A stretch of DNA of 64,000 bases from Odobenus rosmarus divergens (GCF_000321225.1 NW_004450382.1:908675-972674); one strand, 5' to 3'. Counted from the first letter of the stretch, positions 52,040-63,425 are shown. Translations and numbers: made by a program. Notes: generated by a model not told the origin, from the letters alone.

Positions 52040-52933
52040 GTAAGTGGGGGTTCCGGAGAACCGGGCGGTGGGGGATCTTGAGTCGTTCCGGCGCGGGGCT
52101 CCGCCCGGTGCCCAACCGACCGGCTGTTGAAACTAGTTGAAGAAGGCTGTCACACAGGTGGTTGGTGTCGGTCGGCCTGGGGTGGGGCAGAGAAGCCGAG
52201 GGGCCAGCGGTCCTGTTGTTCGGATGGGGCACCTCCCTCCGCGCGAGGAGCTTTGCAGTCGAGTGTCGCCGCGGCTTTGCCCGAGCGCTCCTACTTCAAC
52301 TTTGGTCTTCGGGTCGGAACGCTCACCTGCGGCTCTCTGGCTCCTCTCCAGGCGTTCCGGCTTGTCGGTGGTTGAGTGGCTTGGTTTACGGGTTTCTTTT
52401 TCTTTCCTCCCTGAATTAGAGCCAAGGGCTTCTGTTTTACAACGAAGGAAAATTTAAGAGGAAAAAATCGTGTAAGTCAACTGTGGGGCAACTGAGGGGA
52501 AAAGAAGAGCTTTAACCACCAACGTTTAGGTTCTTGGTTTCGAGGTGTTTTCTTTGATTTAGATTAAGTCGGTATCCAGCACCTACAGATTGCCTCCCTC
52601 CCCCGAAAAAAAGCTGGTCGATCTTGAAGAGTTTTAAGGAGGATTTTTTTCTGTTTTAAATCTACCTCTCTCCACCCCCGTGAAATTCAAAAGAAAGGCT
52701 GAATCTAAAATGGCTGTAGCTTGGGGAAGTGCCCTAAGCTTCGGTAACTTAAATACGTTTCCATGTCTTAAATTTTTGGTTGTTTCACTTATGAGGACAG
52801 CAACTGAATCTTTTGATATTTTGGTCTTCCTGCAATTGCTGTCTTGTCTTGAAGAGTCCTTTTAGGTGAAAACAAAGGTGAGGCTAAAGAAGTTTGCTTA
52901 CTCCAAAAGTTTACGTAAGAGTGGGTGCGGTTT

Positions 52934-52957
52934 TGTGTGTGTGTGTGTGTGTGTGTT
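52934..52957. repeat. (GT)n microsatellite
   Basis: About 11 tandem GT units. Confidence 0.9.
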
Positions 52958-52959
52958 TT

Positions 52960-55325
52960 GTGGTTGCTTATAGTTTTGAAATTGTGCTATGTTGGTAATT
53001 TTATCAGCCAACTTTGTGCTCTGAGGTTGGTTTGCATTGTTTGTCGAAATACGCTCTTAACGTTGATACTTATTGCTTACCAGGGGGAAAAAAAAAGTTA
53101 ATCGTGGTTCATGTTTTAGTTTAATAACAAGTCACACGTTTCTTTGTAAATCCCATCCAAAAGTAAAGTGATTGGTAGTCTTCAAAAGACTTAGATTTGT
53201 AATTTGGCGGACTTCTGGCCTTTTATGTGTAATATTTGAAAAGGAATCAGAGTGCTCTTAAGTTTAGGACATTTATTGCAATGGTGAGACAAGTGAAAAC
53301 GAACTTTAGATGTGGAGCTCCTGATTGTTGTGCCCTTTCAAACAAAAGGCTGTCTTTTTGTTTGCCTTTTTTTTTTAAACCATTAGATCCAGAAGTTTAA
53401 CTGAAAATGCAAAGGCATACAATGGAAACCAAGAACAGATAACTTCAGTGTTTGGGAAGGTGCTTCACTTTCAGGTGCAATCTCTCTAAAAGATAAAAAT
53501 AATAAAATCCTAGTTGTGAATGAGAACTTGGGAATTAATAGTAAAATAAGCTGTCATCTTCCCTGGGGAGTCAGTTTCACTTTACCTTCCTACATTCTTT
53601 CAACACACAAGTTTATCTTTTTGTCAGTTCCCTTGGGATTTTTTTGTTCTTAAATTATTTTGTTGATTTTATAAGAAAAACATTTGAAGTGCCCTATGGA
53701 AATAACAAGTCCATTGCTTTATGTTTTGCCATTTGCCTACTGAACCCATAAACTTGGGTACTCAAAATGGTTTGTACATGTTGATATATTTTTTCATTTG
53801 GTTGTGGATAGTATCTTATCAGAGTTCTTGAAATGGGGGGTTGATGTTAGGAAGCCTTTTTATTTTGAACAAAATGCAACTCACCAGTTTTCTCATCAGT
53901 AGCTGCTTAAAAGCTTGGCTGAAGGGGGCACATGCAGCCATTTTAATAAGTTTGGAATGATACGGAATCTGGAACACATTTCTGTTTATAATTCATTTTT
54001 AAATTCTCAGTTAAAGATATAATACACAATTATGAATCATACTTCAACAGATTGCATATCTTTGTTTTATGGTTAAATTGTATGTACTTGGTAACAGTGA
54101 TAACAAATGCGCACCGACCTAAGCAATCTGTTTCTAAGTCATTAATCATTATGGGTGCTGTCTTTATCTATGAAAATAAGACTATTGGAAAGGTGAAAGG
54201 CACAACAATTTTAAAGGATCCCAATTAAAAGAGTACTTAATGGAAAAGGTAAATTTTGCGGTGGGTTGTTTATGGTTTTTCAAATAGATGGGAGGAAAAA
54301 TCTAGGTAGCACATTGATATCATGTTTCCTCACATACCACTATAGTTGCCATTGTTTGGAATTTAATATTTGGTATGCTGAGACCTAGTTGTCCAAGTCG
54401 TTTCTAAATCACTCTGATTTTTATTTCCCATTGAAACCCGCTCCAAAACAAAACTGGCTACAATCAGACTTGAAAAGTAGTTCTGTAAGAATAATCTGAA
54501 CTTTCTTTGTCCAGGGGTAATCTTAACTAAGGAGGTAAAATACTAATGTTATGTAATATGAATTTTTATAGGTGATTTCAAATATACTGGGCAAACATTT
54601 CAAGAAGTCAAATAGTTCTTTTCCTTTACTAAAGCAATCAGCTTTTTTTCTTTTCTTTCTCATTTCAAGAAAAGCTACAGGCTCTACTGTGGTGCCAGTT
54701 TTGGTGTGCTAAAGGCTAGAAATGCCTAAATAACATAAAACATTTTGTCAACAAAGAACTTAGTAGTTTAACAGATAAGTGGACAGTGTTACAGGATGAC
54801 AAACATAGAAAGCTGTCTTTCTTAAAGAAGTTGGCTTTTAACATACTCATTATGTTTACCTTCCTTTTCTGTGATAAAACTGCTTTGCCTTATGTTAACC
54901 AGATATCAGGCTAGAGAATCACCAGCATGAACAAAGCTTTAGTACACTTTTCTGAGGAGGAGGTCTATTTGTGTGGAATATATTTTGTTTTCAGAAAAAT
55001 CAAATTTAAGTTGAGCTATACTTCAGATTTCAAACTCTTGTTTCTGCTGATTGTAAGTTTAAATTTCATTATATAAAAAACTCTCTTCTGAATTAATACT
55101 ACCTTTGAAGTATATTGAAAAGTTGTTTGGGGGCTCTTTGGCTAGTTAATTAAAAGGTAGAGCCATTCCAGTGTTCCTGCTATATGTTTATGAATTATTA
55201 GCTCTACTTTTTAATTAGTCTTACGAGGTCTGATGGAAAGGGTAGTTTATTGTGGGCTTCATAAGCTAGAGGCTGTAATAGAGTCCAATATATATAATCT
55301 CATTCTTCAAAATACTTTTTAGAAA
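52960..55325. other. SINE-free intron sequence, nothing recognised
   Basis: No named repeat in about 2.4 kb. AT-rich, without convincing exons; may contain conserved non-coding elements. Confidence 0.45.
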
Positions 55326-55327
55326 TA

Positions 55328-55450
55328 GATATTAACCCTTCTACAGTGAGTGTACAGAGGTTCCAAGAAGTTAAGTAATTTACATAACATAATGAGAGAT
55401 CTGGATTCAGGCAGCTTTCCCTGATTCTAAAGCTCAGTTTCTACCACATC
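55328..55450 (-). repeat. MIR
   Basis: AGGTTCCAAGAAGTTAAGTA, ATCTGGATTCAGGCAGCTTT, AAGCTCAGTTTCTACCACAT: reverse-complemented MIR core. Confidence 0.68.
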
Positions 55451-55459
55451 ATATAGAGA

Positions 55460-55670
55460 GATGGTATGGTAATTAAGGGCCTCAACTATACAGCCTGGAT
55501 TTGAATCTCTGCATTGCCATTTACTGCTTGGTGACCTTGGGAAAGTTTAAAGTGAACTTTCTGTGCCTGTTTCTTCCTTTGTTAAATGGGGGATAATAGT
55601 AACTTCTCACAGGGTTATTGTGGCAAATATATAAAATACTATTTGTAGAGTTCTTAAAACAATGTACTTC
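55460..55670 (+). repeat. MIR
   Basis: CTATACAGCCTGGATTTGAA, TTGGTGACCTTGGGAAAGTT, GTTAAATGGGGGATAATAGT, CAGGGTTATTGTGGCAAATA: clear forward MIR, opposite to its neighbour. Confidence 0.85.
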
Positions 55671-55679
55671 ATAATTGTT

Positions 55680-56395
55680 AAAGAAACTGTATAAAATTGT
55701 CTTAATGAATGTCCTTTTACCAATCAAATGAAATTCATTAAAATCTGAACATTGTTGCACATGGAGGTTCTTATTTTTCTTTCTTGGGTATTATTTTTCT
55801 GTTCATTTTTCTAGTTTATTTGAATCAGAATTCAGTTCCCACTACTATAACTGGCATTCTTTCAAACCTCTTAATTTGTATGTTTCTTCTGTGTGTTTTT
55901 TTCCCTTGCACTTTGTTGAAGAAGCCAGTTTATTTATCCTGCACAATTGCCACATTTGAGATTTTCCTGAATTCCTATAAATTGGCATTTGGATATTGAG
56001 GCTTACATTGAGATTTGATGGGGGTGGGGAGGAGAAGACTAACTTCATAGGTGATTTGTGCATTTGGGTTTTTTTTTTTTTTCTGGTTTGTTCAGTGGTT
56101 CTCATGTATCATTTACTTAAAATTTCTCTATTGAGCAGCACAGAGTAGTTAGAAGAGTTATTTACCCTCCTTTGTTATGCCTGTAAAATGGAGTGTTAGG
56201 TTTGCCAACTTAGAATACTGACTTTTCCAGGCAGTGTTTTTCCTGTCCTTTTTTTCCTCATAGTTTGCATTTTTGTATAAAAATTGAGCTGAGTATCCTG
56301 GGTTTGCAGTGGTTTTGTTTTCTGATTTTGGTTACTGGTGAGTAGTTTTCTTAACCTATTTGGTTTGAAAATTTTTCTTATCAAAACTGTTTTTC
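55680..56395. other. intron sequence, nothing recognised
   Basis: No named repeat; a T13 run near 56070. Confidence 0.4.
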
Positions 56396-56398
56396 CCA

Positions 56399-56775
56399 GG
56401 GCACCTGGGGGGCACGGTTGGTTGAGCATCAGACTTTTGGTTTCAGCTCAGGTCGTGGATCTCTGGGTCCTGAGGCTCTGCGCTCTGTGAGGAGTCTGCT
56501 TGAAACTCTCTCTCCCTCTCCCTCTGCCCCTCCCCTCTGCACTCTCTCTCAAATAAATTTTTTTTTTTAAGATTTGATTTATTTATTTGGCAGAGACAGA
56601 GCAGGAGAGCACAAGCAGTGGGAGTGGCAGAGGGAGAGGGAGAAGCAGGCTTCCCGTGGAGCACCGAGCCCGACGCGGGGCTCGATCCCAGGACCCTGGA
56701 ATCATGAGCTGAGCTGAAGGCAGTCGCTTAACCAACTGAGCCACCCAGGCGCCCCTGAAATAAATAAATCTAAGA
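56399..56775 (+). repeat. CAN-SINE (older) interrupted by a younger one
   Basis: GGGCACCTGGGGGGCACGGT start to CTCAAATAAAT at 56557, then resumes after the nested copy with GAAATAAATAAATCTAAG. Confidence 0.88.
56558..56754 (-). repeat. CAN-SINE nested in a SINE tail
   Basis: Full-length with head GAGCCACCCAGGCGCCCC; inserted in the A-rich tail of the plus-strand copy, a typical SINE target. Confidence 0.94.
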
Positions 56776-56917
56776 ACAAAACACTTTTTCCCCTATTGCT
56801 TATGCCCCCCACCCAACGCCCTTAAGCATTTTATTCTTAACACCTATTGACCTTCTCCCCCCACACCCCAGGGGAAAACATCCAGGCATATTCTTAACAC
56901 TACCAATATTCACCATT

Positions 56918-57099
56918 TTTTTTTTTAAGATTTTATTTGAAAGAGAGAGAGAGCACGAATGGGGGATAGGTGCAGAGGGAGAGGGAGAAGCAGACTCCCC
57001 GCTGAGCAGGGAGTCTGATGCGGCCTCCATCCCAGGACCCTAGGATCATGACCTGAGCTGAAGGCAGATGCTTAACCAACTGAGCCAACCAGGTGCCCC
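56918..57099 (-). repeat. CAN-SINE
   Basis: ATATTCACCATTT duplicated; head GAGCCAACCAGGTGCCCC. Confidence 0.94.
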
Positions 57100-57129
57100 T
57101 ATATTCACCATTTAATCATCAACTTTCCA

Positions 57130-57248
57130 ACAGTCCCCAAATTATAGATAAAGATTTGAAGCAAAAAGAGGTGGAGTGACTTTCCCAAAGTTACACAGCT
57201 AGTACATGGCAGGACTAGCTAGATCTAGTCTGCTCTTCTACCTTAAAA
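57130..57248 (-). repeat. MIR fragment
   Basis: AAATTATAGATAAAGATTTG, GTGACTTTCCCAAAGTTACA, CAGCTAGTACATGGCAGGAC. Confidence 0.78.
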
Positions 57249-57264
57249 GTAATGTTTGGATTGA

Positions 57265-57347
57265 GGGGTGCCTGGGTGGCTCAGTCATAAAGCATCTGCC
57301 TTCGGCTCATGTCATGATCCCAGTGTAATAAAATCTTTAAAAAAAAG
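57265..57347 (+). repeat. CAN-SINE with large internal deletion
   Basis: Intact head (GGGGTGCCTGGGTGGCTCAG through CATGATCCCAG) fused directly to the terminal AATAAAATCTTTAAAAA. The flanks GTAATGTTTG(G/T)ATTGA are duplicated, so both ends are true ends. Confidence 0.93.
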
Positions 57348-57349
57348 GT

Positions 57350-58975
57350 AATGTTTGTATTGAAAGCAAAGTTTATGCTTGAGAAGAGATTTTTAGAAAT
57401 GCTTCTAAGTAAAATGAACTTGAAGTAAAAATGCATGTCTGGTGATACAGTATTCACTACTGTTATGCCTCTCAGTTATAAAAATGATGTATAGTTTTTT
57501 AGATGTGACAAATAGTCTGTTCCCTATTAGGGAACTGGAGCCTTTCAGGGTCAGTGTAGCTGCACATATTTGATAAAAGTTATCACTACTGAATGGCTTG
57601 TTTGTAGTGTAGTTGATACAGTGACTTTTGGAGCAAATGCTATAAAAACATTTTTGCTGGTTCTGAAACCTTAGTTTCAGGTATTTGTATAAATCTGATG
57701 CACTTAGTTACCTAAATCTTACAGCCAGAATTTAATGTGTCAAATTGCATTAGGTAATAAATTTCTGTAACATACTATTCTTACTTGGAACTCCTGATTT
57801 AAGTAAATTCCCTTTCTATCAGTGGGTTAGTGAATGTTTAGTTATGGCTCCAGCAAGTGTTCATGACTGTTGAATGACACAGTATTGGAAAGGAGATTAC
57901 CTGAAAAAGGTTAATAAATTTTACTCTTGAAAAATTTTGCATTTTGTGAAATTACTTTCAGGAATGTTTTTTGGAACAATGAAGCAGAAGGTGGCACAAT
58001 GATTAAAGTTTATTACTGATGGTAAGACTGGCAAGATTCCTGTGTTGGACGTTCTAATTGGGTTTTAAAGTGACCTTTGTTGTTTCTTTTGACCATTTGC
58101 CATTTTAACCCCTTTCGTATACTGCCTTTTTGTGAATCTTAGTAGGAGAGGAAGCTGGAAAGGCTGTGTGTATGTAACTTGATGTGTACACACATATACA
58201 TACCTTACACATACAGTTTCTGTCCTGAACACCTGGCGTTTGTGACCCAGGTTGTGCCAGTCACGGACACTTGACTGGGGACTTGGATCTGGAGTGAGAG
58301 ATGGAGAGGAATCAAGGACAGTTTAGAATCCATTCCGTTGGCTTGTGGCATTAGCAGTGGCAGTGCTAGCAGGGCAGTTTCCTAAGCAACTCTTCCTGTG
58401 GTGTGACCTTGGCTGGTGATTTTAGACTGCTTAGCTTTACTTGATTTCTACATGTTTGCAAAGTCAAGGAGGCTCTCAGTCATTCTCTGAACTCCCAATG
58501 TATTTCTGATAAATTCCTTTTCTGTTTATCTAAGTATAGTTTCTTTTTTTCAACCAAAGACCCTGATTTATAAAATTGGCTTATATAATTTGCTCCTTCT
58601 AGAAGATTTTGTTTGTGACTGCCTCTATTAGGGTAGTCTCCTAACTCATGAAGTGAAAAACCTATATGAATGTATTTTTTAAAGACAATCTTGGACAAGA
58701 ATTTTCCTTTTTATCTACTCCCAATTTTTTAAAGCAGTAGTTGTCAACCTTTTAAAATTTAGCTGGAGTAAGGCCCGTGTACTGTTTATTAAAGTTCCCG
58801 ATGTGATTTTCTGTCTTTTAAAGATTCTTTTATTATTACAAAGGCAGTATTATGCTAGATAGAATATTAGGAAATATACATATGCAAAAGTAAAAATACT
58901 CTCCTCATCCAGAAATCACTACTGTAACTTGTGGTGCACTTTTTCCAGATCTTTCTCTAAGCATATATATGTAGG
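57350..58975. other. intron sequence, SINE-free 1.6 kb, nothing recognised
   Basis: A TRIM of A/T-rich DNA with a few CA-rich words near 58180-58215. No exon with both splice signals was found. Confidence 0.4.
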
Positions 58976-58977
58976 AT

Positions 58978-59177
58978 TTTTTTTTAATATTTTATTTATT
59001 TATTTGACATAGAGTGAGCACAAGCAGGGGGAGTGGCAGGCAGAGGCAGAGGGAGAAGCAGGATCCCCACAGAGAAGGGGGAGCCCGATGCGGGACTCGA
59101 TCCCGGGATTCCGGGATCCCGGGATCATGACCTGAGCCGAAGGCAGTCGCTTAACCAACTGAGCCACCCAGGCGCCC
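58978..59177 (-). repeat. CAN-SINE
   Basis: Core carries a small tandem duplication (CCCGGGATTCCGGGATCCCG); ATATGTAGG duplicated. Confidence 0.94.
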
Positions 59178-59231
59178 TATATGTAGGTTTTTATTTTTAT
59201 TTTACTAAAATGAGATTAACTTGCACCTTGC

Positions 59232-59424
59232 TTTTTTTTTTTTTAAAGATTTTATTTATTTATTAGACAGAGACACCGTGAGAGAGGGAACACAGGGGGA
59301 GTAGGAGAGGGAGAAGCAGGCTCCCCGCCAAGCAGGGAGCCTGATGCAGGGCTTGATCCCAGGACCCTGGGATCATGACCTGAGCCGAAGGCAGACGCTT
59401 AATGACTGAGCCAGCCAGGAACCC
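59232..59424 (-). repeat. CAN-SINE
   Basis: ACTTGCTTTTT / CCTTGCTTTTT flanks; head GAGCCAGCCAGGAACCCC. Confidence 0.94.
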
Positions 59425-59515
59425 CGCAACTTGCTTTTTAGTTGGTGATACCCATTCTTCAGTGTGAATAAATGTTTATTTCTTCTAATATCCAGGTGCA
59501 GTTTAAATTCCCCCA

Positions 59516-59692
59516 GGGGCGCTTGGGTTGTTCAGGCGGTTAAGCATTTGACTCTTGGTTTCAGCTCAGGTCTTGATCCTATGGGTCACGGAATTGGGCT
59601 CCGCGCTCAGCAGGGAGTCTGGGTGAACATTCTCTCCCTCTGCCCCTCCTCCCCTGCCCTCAAATAAATAATCTTTAAAAAAAATAAAAATG
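59516..59692 (+). repeat. CAN-SINE, older subtype
   Basis: GGGGCGCTTGGGTTGTTCAG start; (A/G)AATTCCCCCAG duplicated. Confidence 0.92.
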
Positions 59693-59699
59693 CATAAGT

Positions 59700-60200
59700 G
59701 AATTCCCCCAGGTGATAGCTATTCAGTACTAGCTAGCTATTCAATACTAGTATCTGATCCAAGACTTTGTTACATGTAACACTTTAATTTCCTTATGTCT
59801 CTTTAATCTAGCATAGTCATTTTTCAGTGACACTGAGTTTGAGACTGCTCTGTCTGTCCTGAAATGGTTTTGTACAGTTGTGTTCTGTGTTGTCATTTAG
59901 TTTGTCCCTTTAATTCTTATATTTTTCTCTAAGGTGTACATCTAAAAATTTGATAGATTCACATCAAAACATTTTTGGCCAGAATAGATTGTAGATATAT
60001 CATTCTGCATTTTATTTATAAAACATGTAATACCTCGTTGACCTACTTTCACAGTGCTAAGATTGAGCCTTAGATTAAGGTGATAGTAGTCTGATCCATA
60101 TATTAAACAGTGAGTCTTCTCTCCTTGCAACAAGAAAATAATTTGCATGGGGTTACTTTGCATTAGAAGTTCCCAGTCCCTTATCAGTCATTGTCCTAAT
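59700..60200. other. intron sequence, nothing recognised
   Basis: A tandem-like TACTAGCTAGCTATTCAATA near 59726-59748; otherwise unremarkable. Confidence 0.4.
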
Positions 60201-60251
60201 TTTTTTAAGACAGCTTTATTGAGATATAATTTACATAATCTAAAATTCACA

Positions 60252-60424
60252 TTTTTTTAAAGATTGTATTTATTTGAGAGAGCAAGCATGAGCAGGGGGA
60301 GGGGCAGAGGGAGAGGGAGAAGCAGACTCCCCGCTGAGCAGGGAGCCCGATGCAGGGCTCAATCCCAGGACTTTGGGATCATGACCTGAGTCGAAGGCAA
60401 ACACTTAACCATCTGAGCCAGCCA
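60252..60424 (-). repeat. CAN-SINE
   Basis: GAGCAAGCATGAGCAGGGGG body; the head is truncated at GAGCCAGCCATTC. Confidence 0.92.
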
Positions 60425-60484
60425 TTCTTTTTTATGGCTAAATAATAGTCTGTGTGTGGTGAGGGTGGCACATTTTCATTCTTT

Positions 60485-60681
60485 TCTTTTTTGAGATTAT
60501 TTATTTTAGAGAGTGGGAGAGCAAGCAACGGGGAGGGGCAAAAGGAAAGGGAGAGAGAAACTTATGCAGACTCCTGCTGAGTGCGGAGCCAGATGCAGGG
60601 CTCCATCTCACAACCCTGAGATCAAGGCCTGAGCCGAAACCAAGAGTTGGACACTTAACCGACAGTGCCACCCAGGCTCCC
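60485..60681 (-). repeat. CAN-SINE, older
   Basis: CATCTCACAACCCTGAGATC core of the older subtype; head GTGCCACCCAGGCTCCCC. Confidence 0.9.
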
Positions 60682-60789
60682 CTCTGTATCCATTCATCCA
60701 TGTGTGGACACTTGGGTTGTTTTCATATCTTATCTAAGTCTTTGGGTTGTCTTTTCACTTTCTTGAGGGTGTCTGTCTTTTAAAGCACA

Positions 60790-60899
60790 CTTTTTTTTAA
60801 GTTTTATTTATTTAATCTCTACACCCAACATGGGACTCAAACTCACAACCCAGAGATCAAGAATCACACACCCTTCTGAGCGCACCAGCCTGGCGCCCC
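60790..60899 (-). repeat. short tRNA-Lys SINE (SINEC2-like)
   Basis: TTAATCTCTACACCCAACAT core; (A/G)AAGCACA at both flanks. Confidence 0.85.
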
Positions 60900-61027
60900 T
60901 GAAGCACAAACATTGTTAATTTTGATGATATCTAATTGATCATTGCCTAACCTAAGATCACAAAGATTTACTCTTATGTTTACTTTTAGCTCTTACATTC
61001 AGGCCTTTGATCCACTTAAAGTTAATT

Positions 61028-61215
61028 TTTTTTTTTAAAGATTTTATTTATTTACTTGAGAGAGAGAGAATGAGAGAGAGATCACAAGCAGGGGGGAGGA
61101 GCAGAGGGAGAAGCAAATTCCCCGCTGAGTAGGGAGCCCGATGCAGGACCCAATCCCAGGACCCTGGGATCATGACCTGAGTTTAAGGCAGATGCCTGAG
61201 CCATCCAGGCGCCCT
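61028..61215 (-). repeat. CAN-SINE
   Basis: TAAAGTTAATTTTTT duplicated; small deletion before the head (GGCAGATGCCTGAGCC). Confidence 0.94.
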
Positions 61216-61226
61216 AAAGTTAATTT

Positions 61227-61788
61227 TTTTAAAAGCTTTATTTATTTTAGAGAGGGAGAGAGAGAGCACAAGTGAGCTGGGGGAGAGAAAGAATTCTGAA
61301 GCAGATTTCAAGTGCGAGCCCGATGGAGAACTCGATCCCAGGACCCTGAGATCATGAGGTGTGGAGCCTGCTTAAGATTCTCTCTCTACCCCTCCCCCCA
61401 TCCCATCCCACCCCCTAGCTTATGGGTGCTCTCTCGGGGGGGGTAGGAGGGGGAGCTTTTTTTTTCCTTTTTTTAAAGACTTTATTTATTTGAGAGAGCA
61501 TGAGCAGAGGGAAGGGCAGAGGGAGAGAGAATGTTTTTTTGAGAGAGAGAGAGAGGGTGCATGTATGCACAGTGCAGAGTGAAGGGGCAGAGGAAGAGGG
61601 AGAGAGAGAATCCCAGGCAGGCTCCACACTCAGCACAAGCCTAACACAGGACTGATTGCCATGACCCTGAGATCACCACCCAAGCTGAAACCAAGGATCA
61701 GTCGCTCAACTTACTGAGCCACCCAGACGCCCCAAGCCAAGAGTCAGCAGCCTGGCTGCTTAACCAACTGAGCCACCAAGGTGCCCCT
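61227..61788 (-). repeat. nested SINE cluster (at least four pieces)
   Basis: An outer minus-strand SINE tail starts at 61227 and its head piece ends at 61788 (GAGCCACCAAGGTGCCCC). Inside are a plus-strand fragment (61359-61430, TGTGGAGCCTGCTTAAGATT), a minus-strand tail (61454-61534) and a minus-strand SINE (61533-61734). The boundaries are approximate. Confidence 0.75.
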
Positions 61789-61855
61789 GAATGTGATTTC
61801 TAAGACTGTTGTATATGGTTTGTTATATCAGCGCCACTCACTTATTTGAATTCTT

Positions 61856-61891
61856 TCAGTTGGCTCAACCAACTGAGCCAACCAGGCGCCC
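61856..61891 (-). repeat. SINE head remnant forming a small palindrome
   Basis: ACTGAGCCAACCAGGCGCCC is a lone SINE head. It overlaps TCAGTTGG-CTCAA-CCAACTGA, an 8-base stem with a 5-base loop. Confidence 0.6.
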
Positions 61892-61999
61892 ACAAAAAGG
61901 TGTTTTTATTAAAGCATGGGGACAAGACCCATGGGCAGAAAGAGCTGCCAGTTTTTACAACTTTTTTAATTTTGTGAGCTTCATCAGTTTTGTTTATGT

Positions 62000-62520
62000 G
62001 TATCTAACCATTTCCTGCTATGCAGTATTGTACAAATATACCACAATTTAATCATTATCCTGTTGGTGGACATTTAGTGGTTTAATTTTTTGTCTATTGT
62101 ATACAGTGCTATAGTGAACAGTTTTATATTTTTTGTGTGGTGTTCATGTGTGATTAAAATTAGTGGTCAGGGTGCCTGGGTGGCTCAATTGGTTGGGCCT
62201 CCGACTCTTGATTTCGGCTTGGGCTGTGGGATCCAGCCACGCATCAGGCTCCGCGCTTAGCAGGGAGTCTGCTTGAGATTCTCCCTCTCTGTCTGCCTGC
62301 CCCCCAAAAAATAAATAAATCTTTTTTAAAAAATGGTGGGTCACAGAGGTTGCACAACTTCTTTATATTTGCCAAACTTTTCCAAAGTGTATGGGTTTAC
62401 AGTCCCATCAGCAATATATAAGAATTTCTTGTTCACTTTACATGTTTACCAACACTTGATAGTTCAGAATTTGTTTTTGCCAGTTTGGTAGGTGTAAAAT
62501 AGTATGTCATGATTTGACTC
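62000..62520 (-). mobile_element. old L1 fragment (antisense) split by a SINE
   Basis: ATTATCCTGTTGGTGGACAT, GTGCTATAGTGAACAGTTTT and, after the SINE, TTTTCCAAAGTGTATGGGTT with CCCATCAGCAATATATAAGA. Confidence 0.75.
62170..62335 (+). repeat. CAN-SINE, older subtype
   Basis: AGGGTGCCTGGGTGGCTCAA start; ends AATAAATAAATC; inserted in the L1. Confidence 0.92.
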
Positions 62521-62778
62521 AGGTTTTAAAAGTATGAATTTGTGATTAATTCAAGGTAATGTTTTATATCATGCTTTATATTATTTCAGAGCACTTCATA
62601 TCTCTTATGGGCAAGGTAATCTGTTAAATGTCTAGTTATGGTTTTTGACAGAAATAACTTTGTTGTCATTGAGTTTATATACTAGAAATAGATTTTGTGT
62701 TGTTGTTTATTGGACCCTAATCATACAATAGCAGACATCACTTATCCATATTAATACCATGGAATTAAGTATTTTCTT

Positions 62779-62967
62779 TTTTTTTTTTAAGATTTTGTTT
62801 ATTAATTTGACAGAGAGAGAGAGCGAGAGCAGGAACACAAGCAGGGGGAGTGAGAGAGGGAGAAGCAGGCTTCCCGCCGAGCAGGGAGCCCGATGTGGGA
62901 CTCGATCCCCTAGGATCATGACCTGAGCCGAAGGCAGACGCTTAACAACTGAGCCACCCAGGCGCCC
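62779..62967 (-). repeat. CAN-SINE
   Basis: GGAATTAAGTATTTTCTT duplicated in full on both sides, which points to recent insertion. Confidence 0.96.
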
Positions 62968-62969
62968 GG

Positions 62970-63425
62970 AATTAAGTATTTTCTTAACAGACAGAAATGC
63001 TCTAGTGGAAAAAAGTCTTTTTTTGTTGTTGTTTATAAAAATGCATTTAATACAGCAAAGCAAAATACTTGAAAAGTAACTTTTAAAAATTAAGTAGAGA
63101 GAAAACAAGGTAAATGCTGGTGTTAGGTAAGCTTACATAAAGCATGCCTTAAGTTCCATACATAGATGTTTTAGAGACAACCACACGTGTGTCTCAAAGC
63201 TTCCTAGCCATCAATGCCTGGCTTTCTACTGGTCTGATTGGATCCAGAGAGGATTTTGCAAAGTCTATGCTGCAGTGTACAATATAGTAGTCACTAGCCG
63301 CATGCAACTATGGCATGTGAAATGCAGTTAGTTAGTGGAAAAAATCTTAGAGGTGTCCTGTATCCCTTTTTAGTACATTGAAAGACATGCTCAAATTTCA
63401 TGTCCTTTAGAAATTCTTAGGTACG
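62970..63425. other. intron sequence, nothing recognised
   Basis: No named repeat or exon. Confidence 0.4.

Larger units (their letters stand above)
51160..52380. promoter_or_regulatory. CpG island, GPBP1L1 / TMEM69 divergent promoter region
   Basis: Dense CpG over more than 1 kb with a CCAAT box (51166-51170), an SBS-like site, an E-box CACGTG (51377-51382) and a YY1-like site. The plus-strand donor at 52040 shows transcription to the right. TMEM69 lies on the other strand to the left, so divergent transcription is expected; whether it arises from one promoter or two is open. Confidence 0.75.
60205..61025 (-). mobile_element. L1 fragments (antisense) broken by SINEs
   Basis: Pieces: AGCTTTATTGAGATATAATT (60206), ATGGCTAAATAATAGTCTGT (60434), ATTCATCCATGTGTGGACAC (60690) and GCACAAACATTGTTAATTTT through GATCCACTTAAAGTTAATTT (60902-61027). 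Confidence 0.68.

Noticed and set aside
52321..52330. Minus-strand splice donor (GCAG|GTGAGC) inside GPBP1L1 intron 1
   Set aside because: Good motif, but no matching minus-strand exon or promoter evidence; could mark an antisense RNA, but unsupported here.
51650..52457. Many overlapping 80-109 codon frames in the CpG island
   Set aside because: Low stop density from high G+C; none joins to a recognised coding exon.
62707..63108. 133-codon minus-strand frame
   Set aside because: It contains a complete SINE; the remainder is AT-rich intron.
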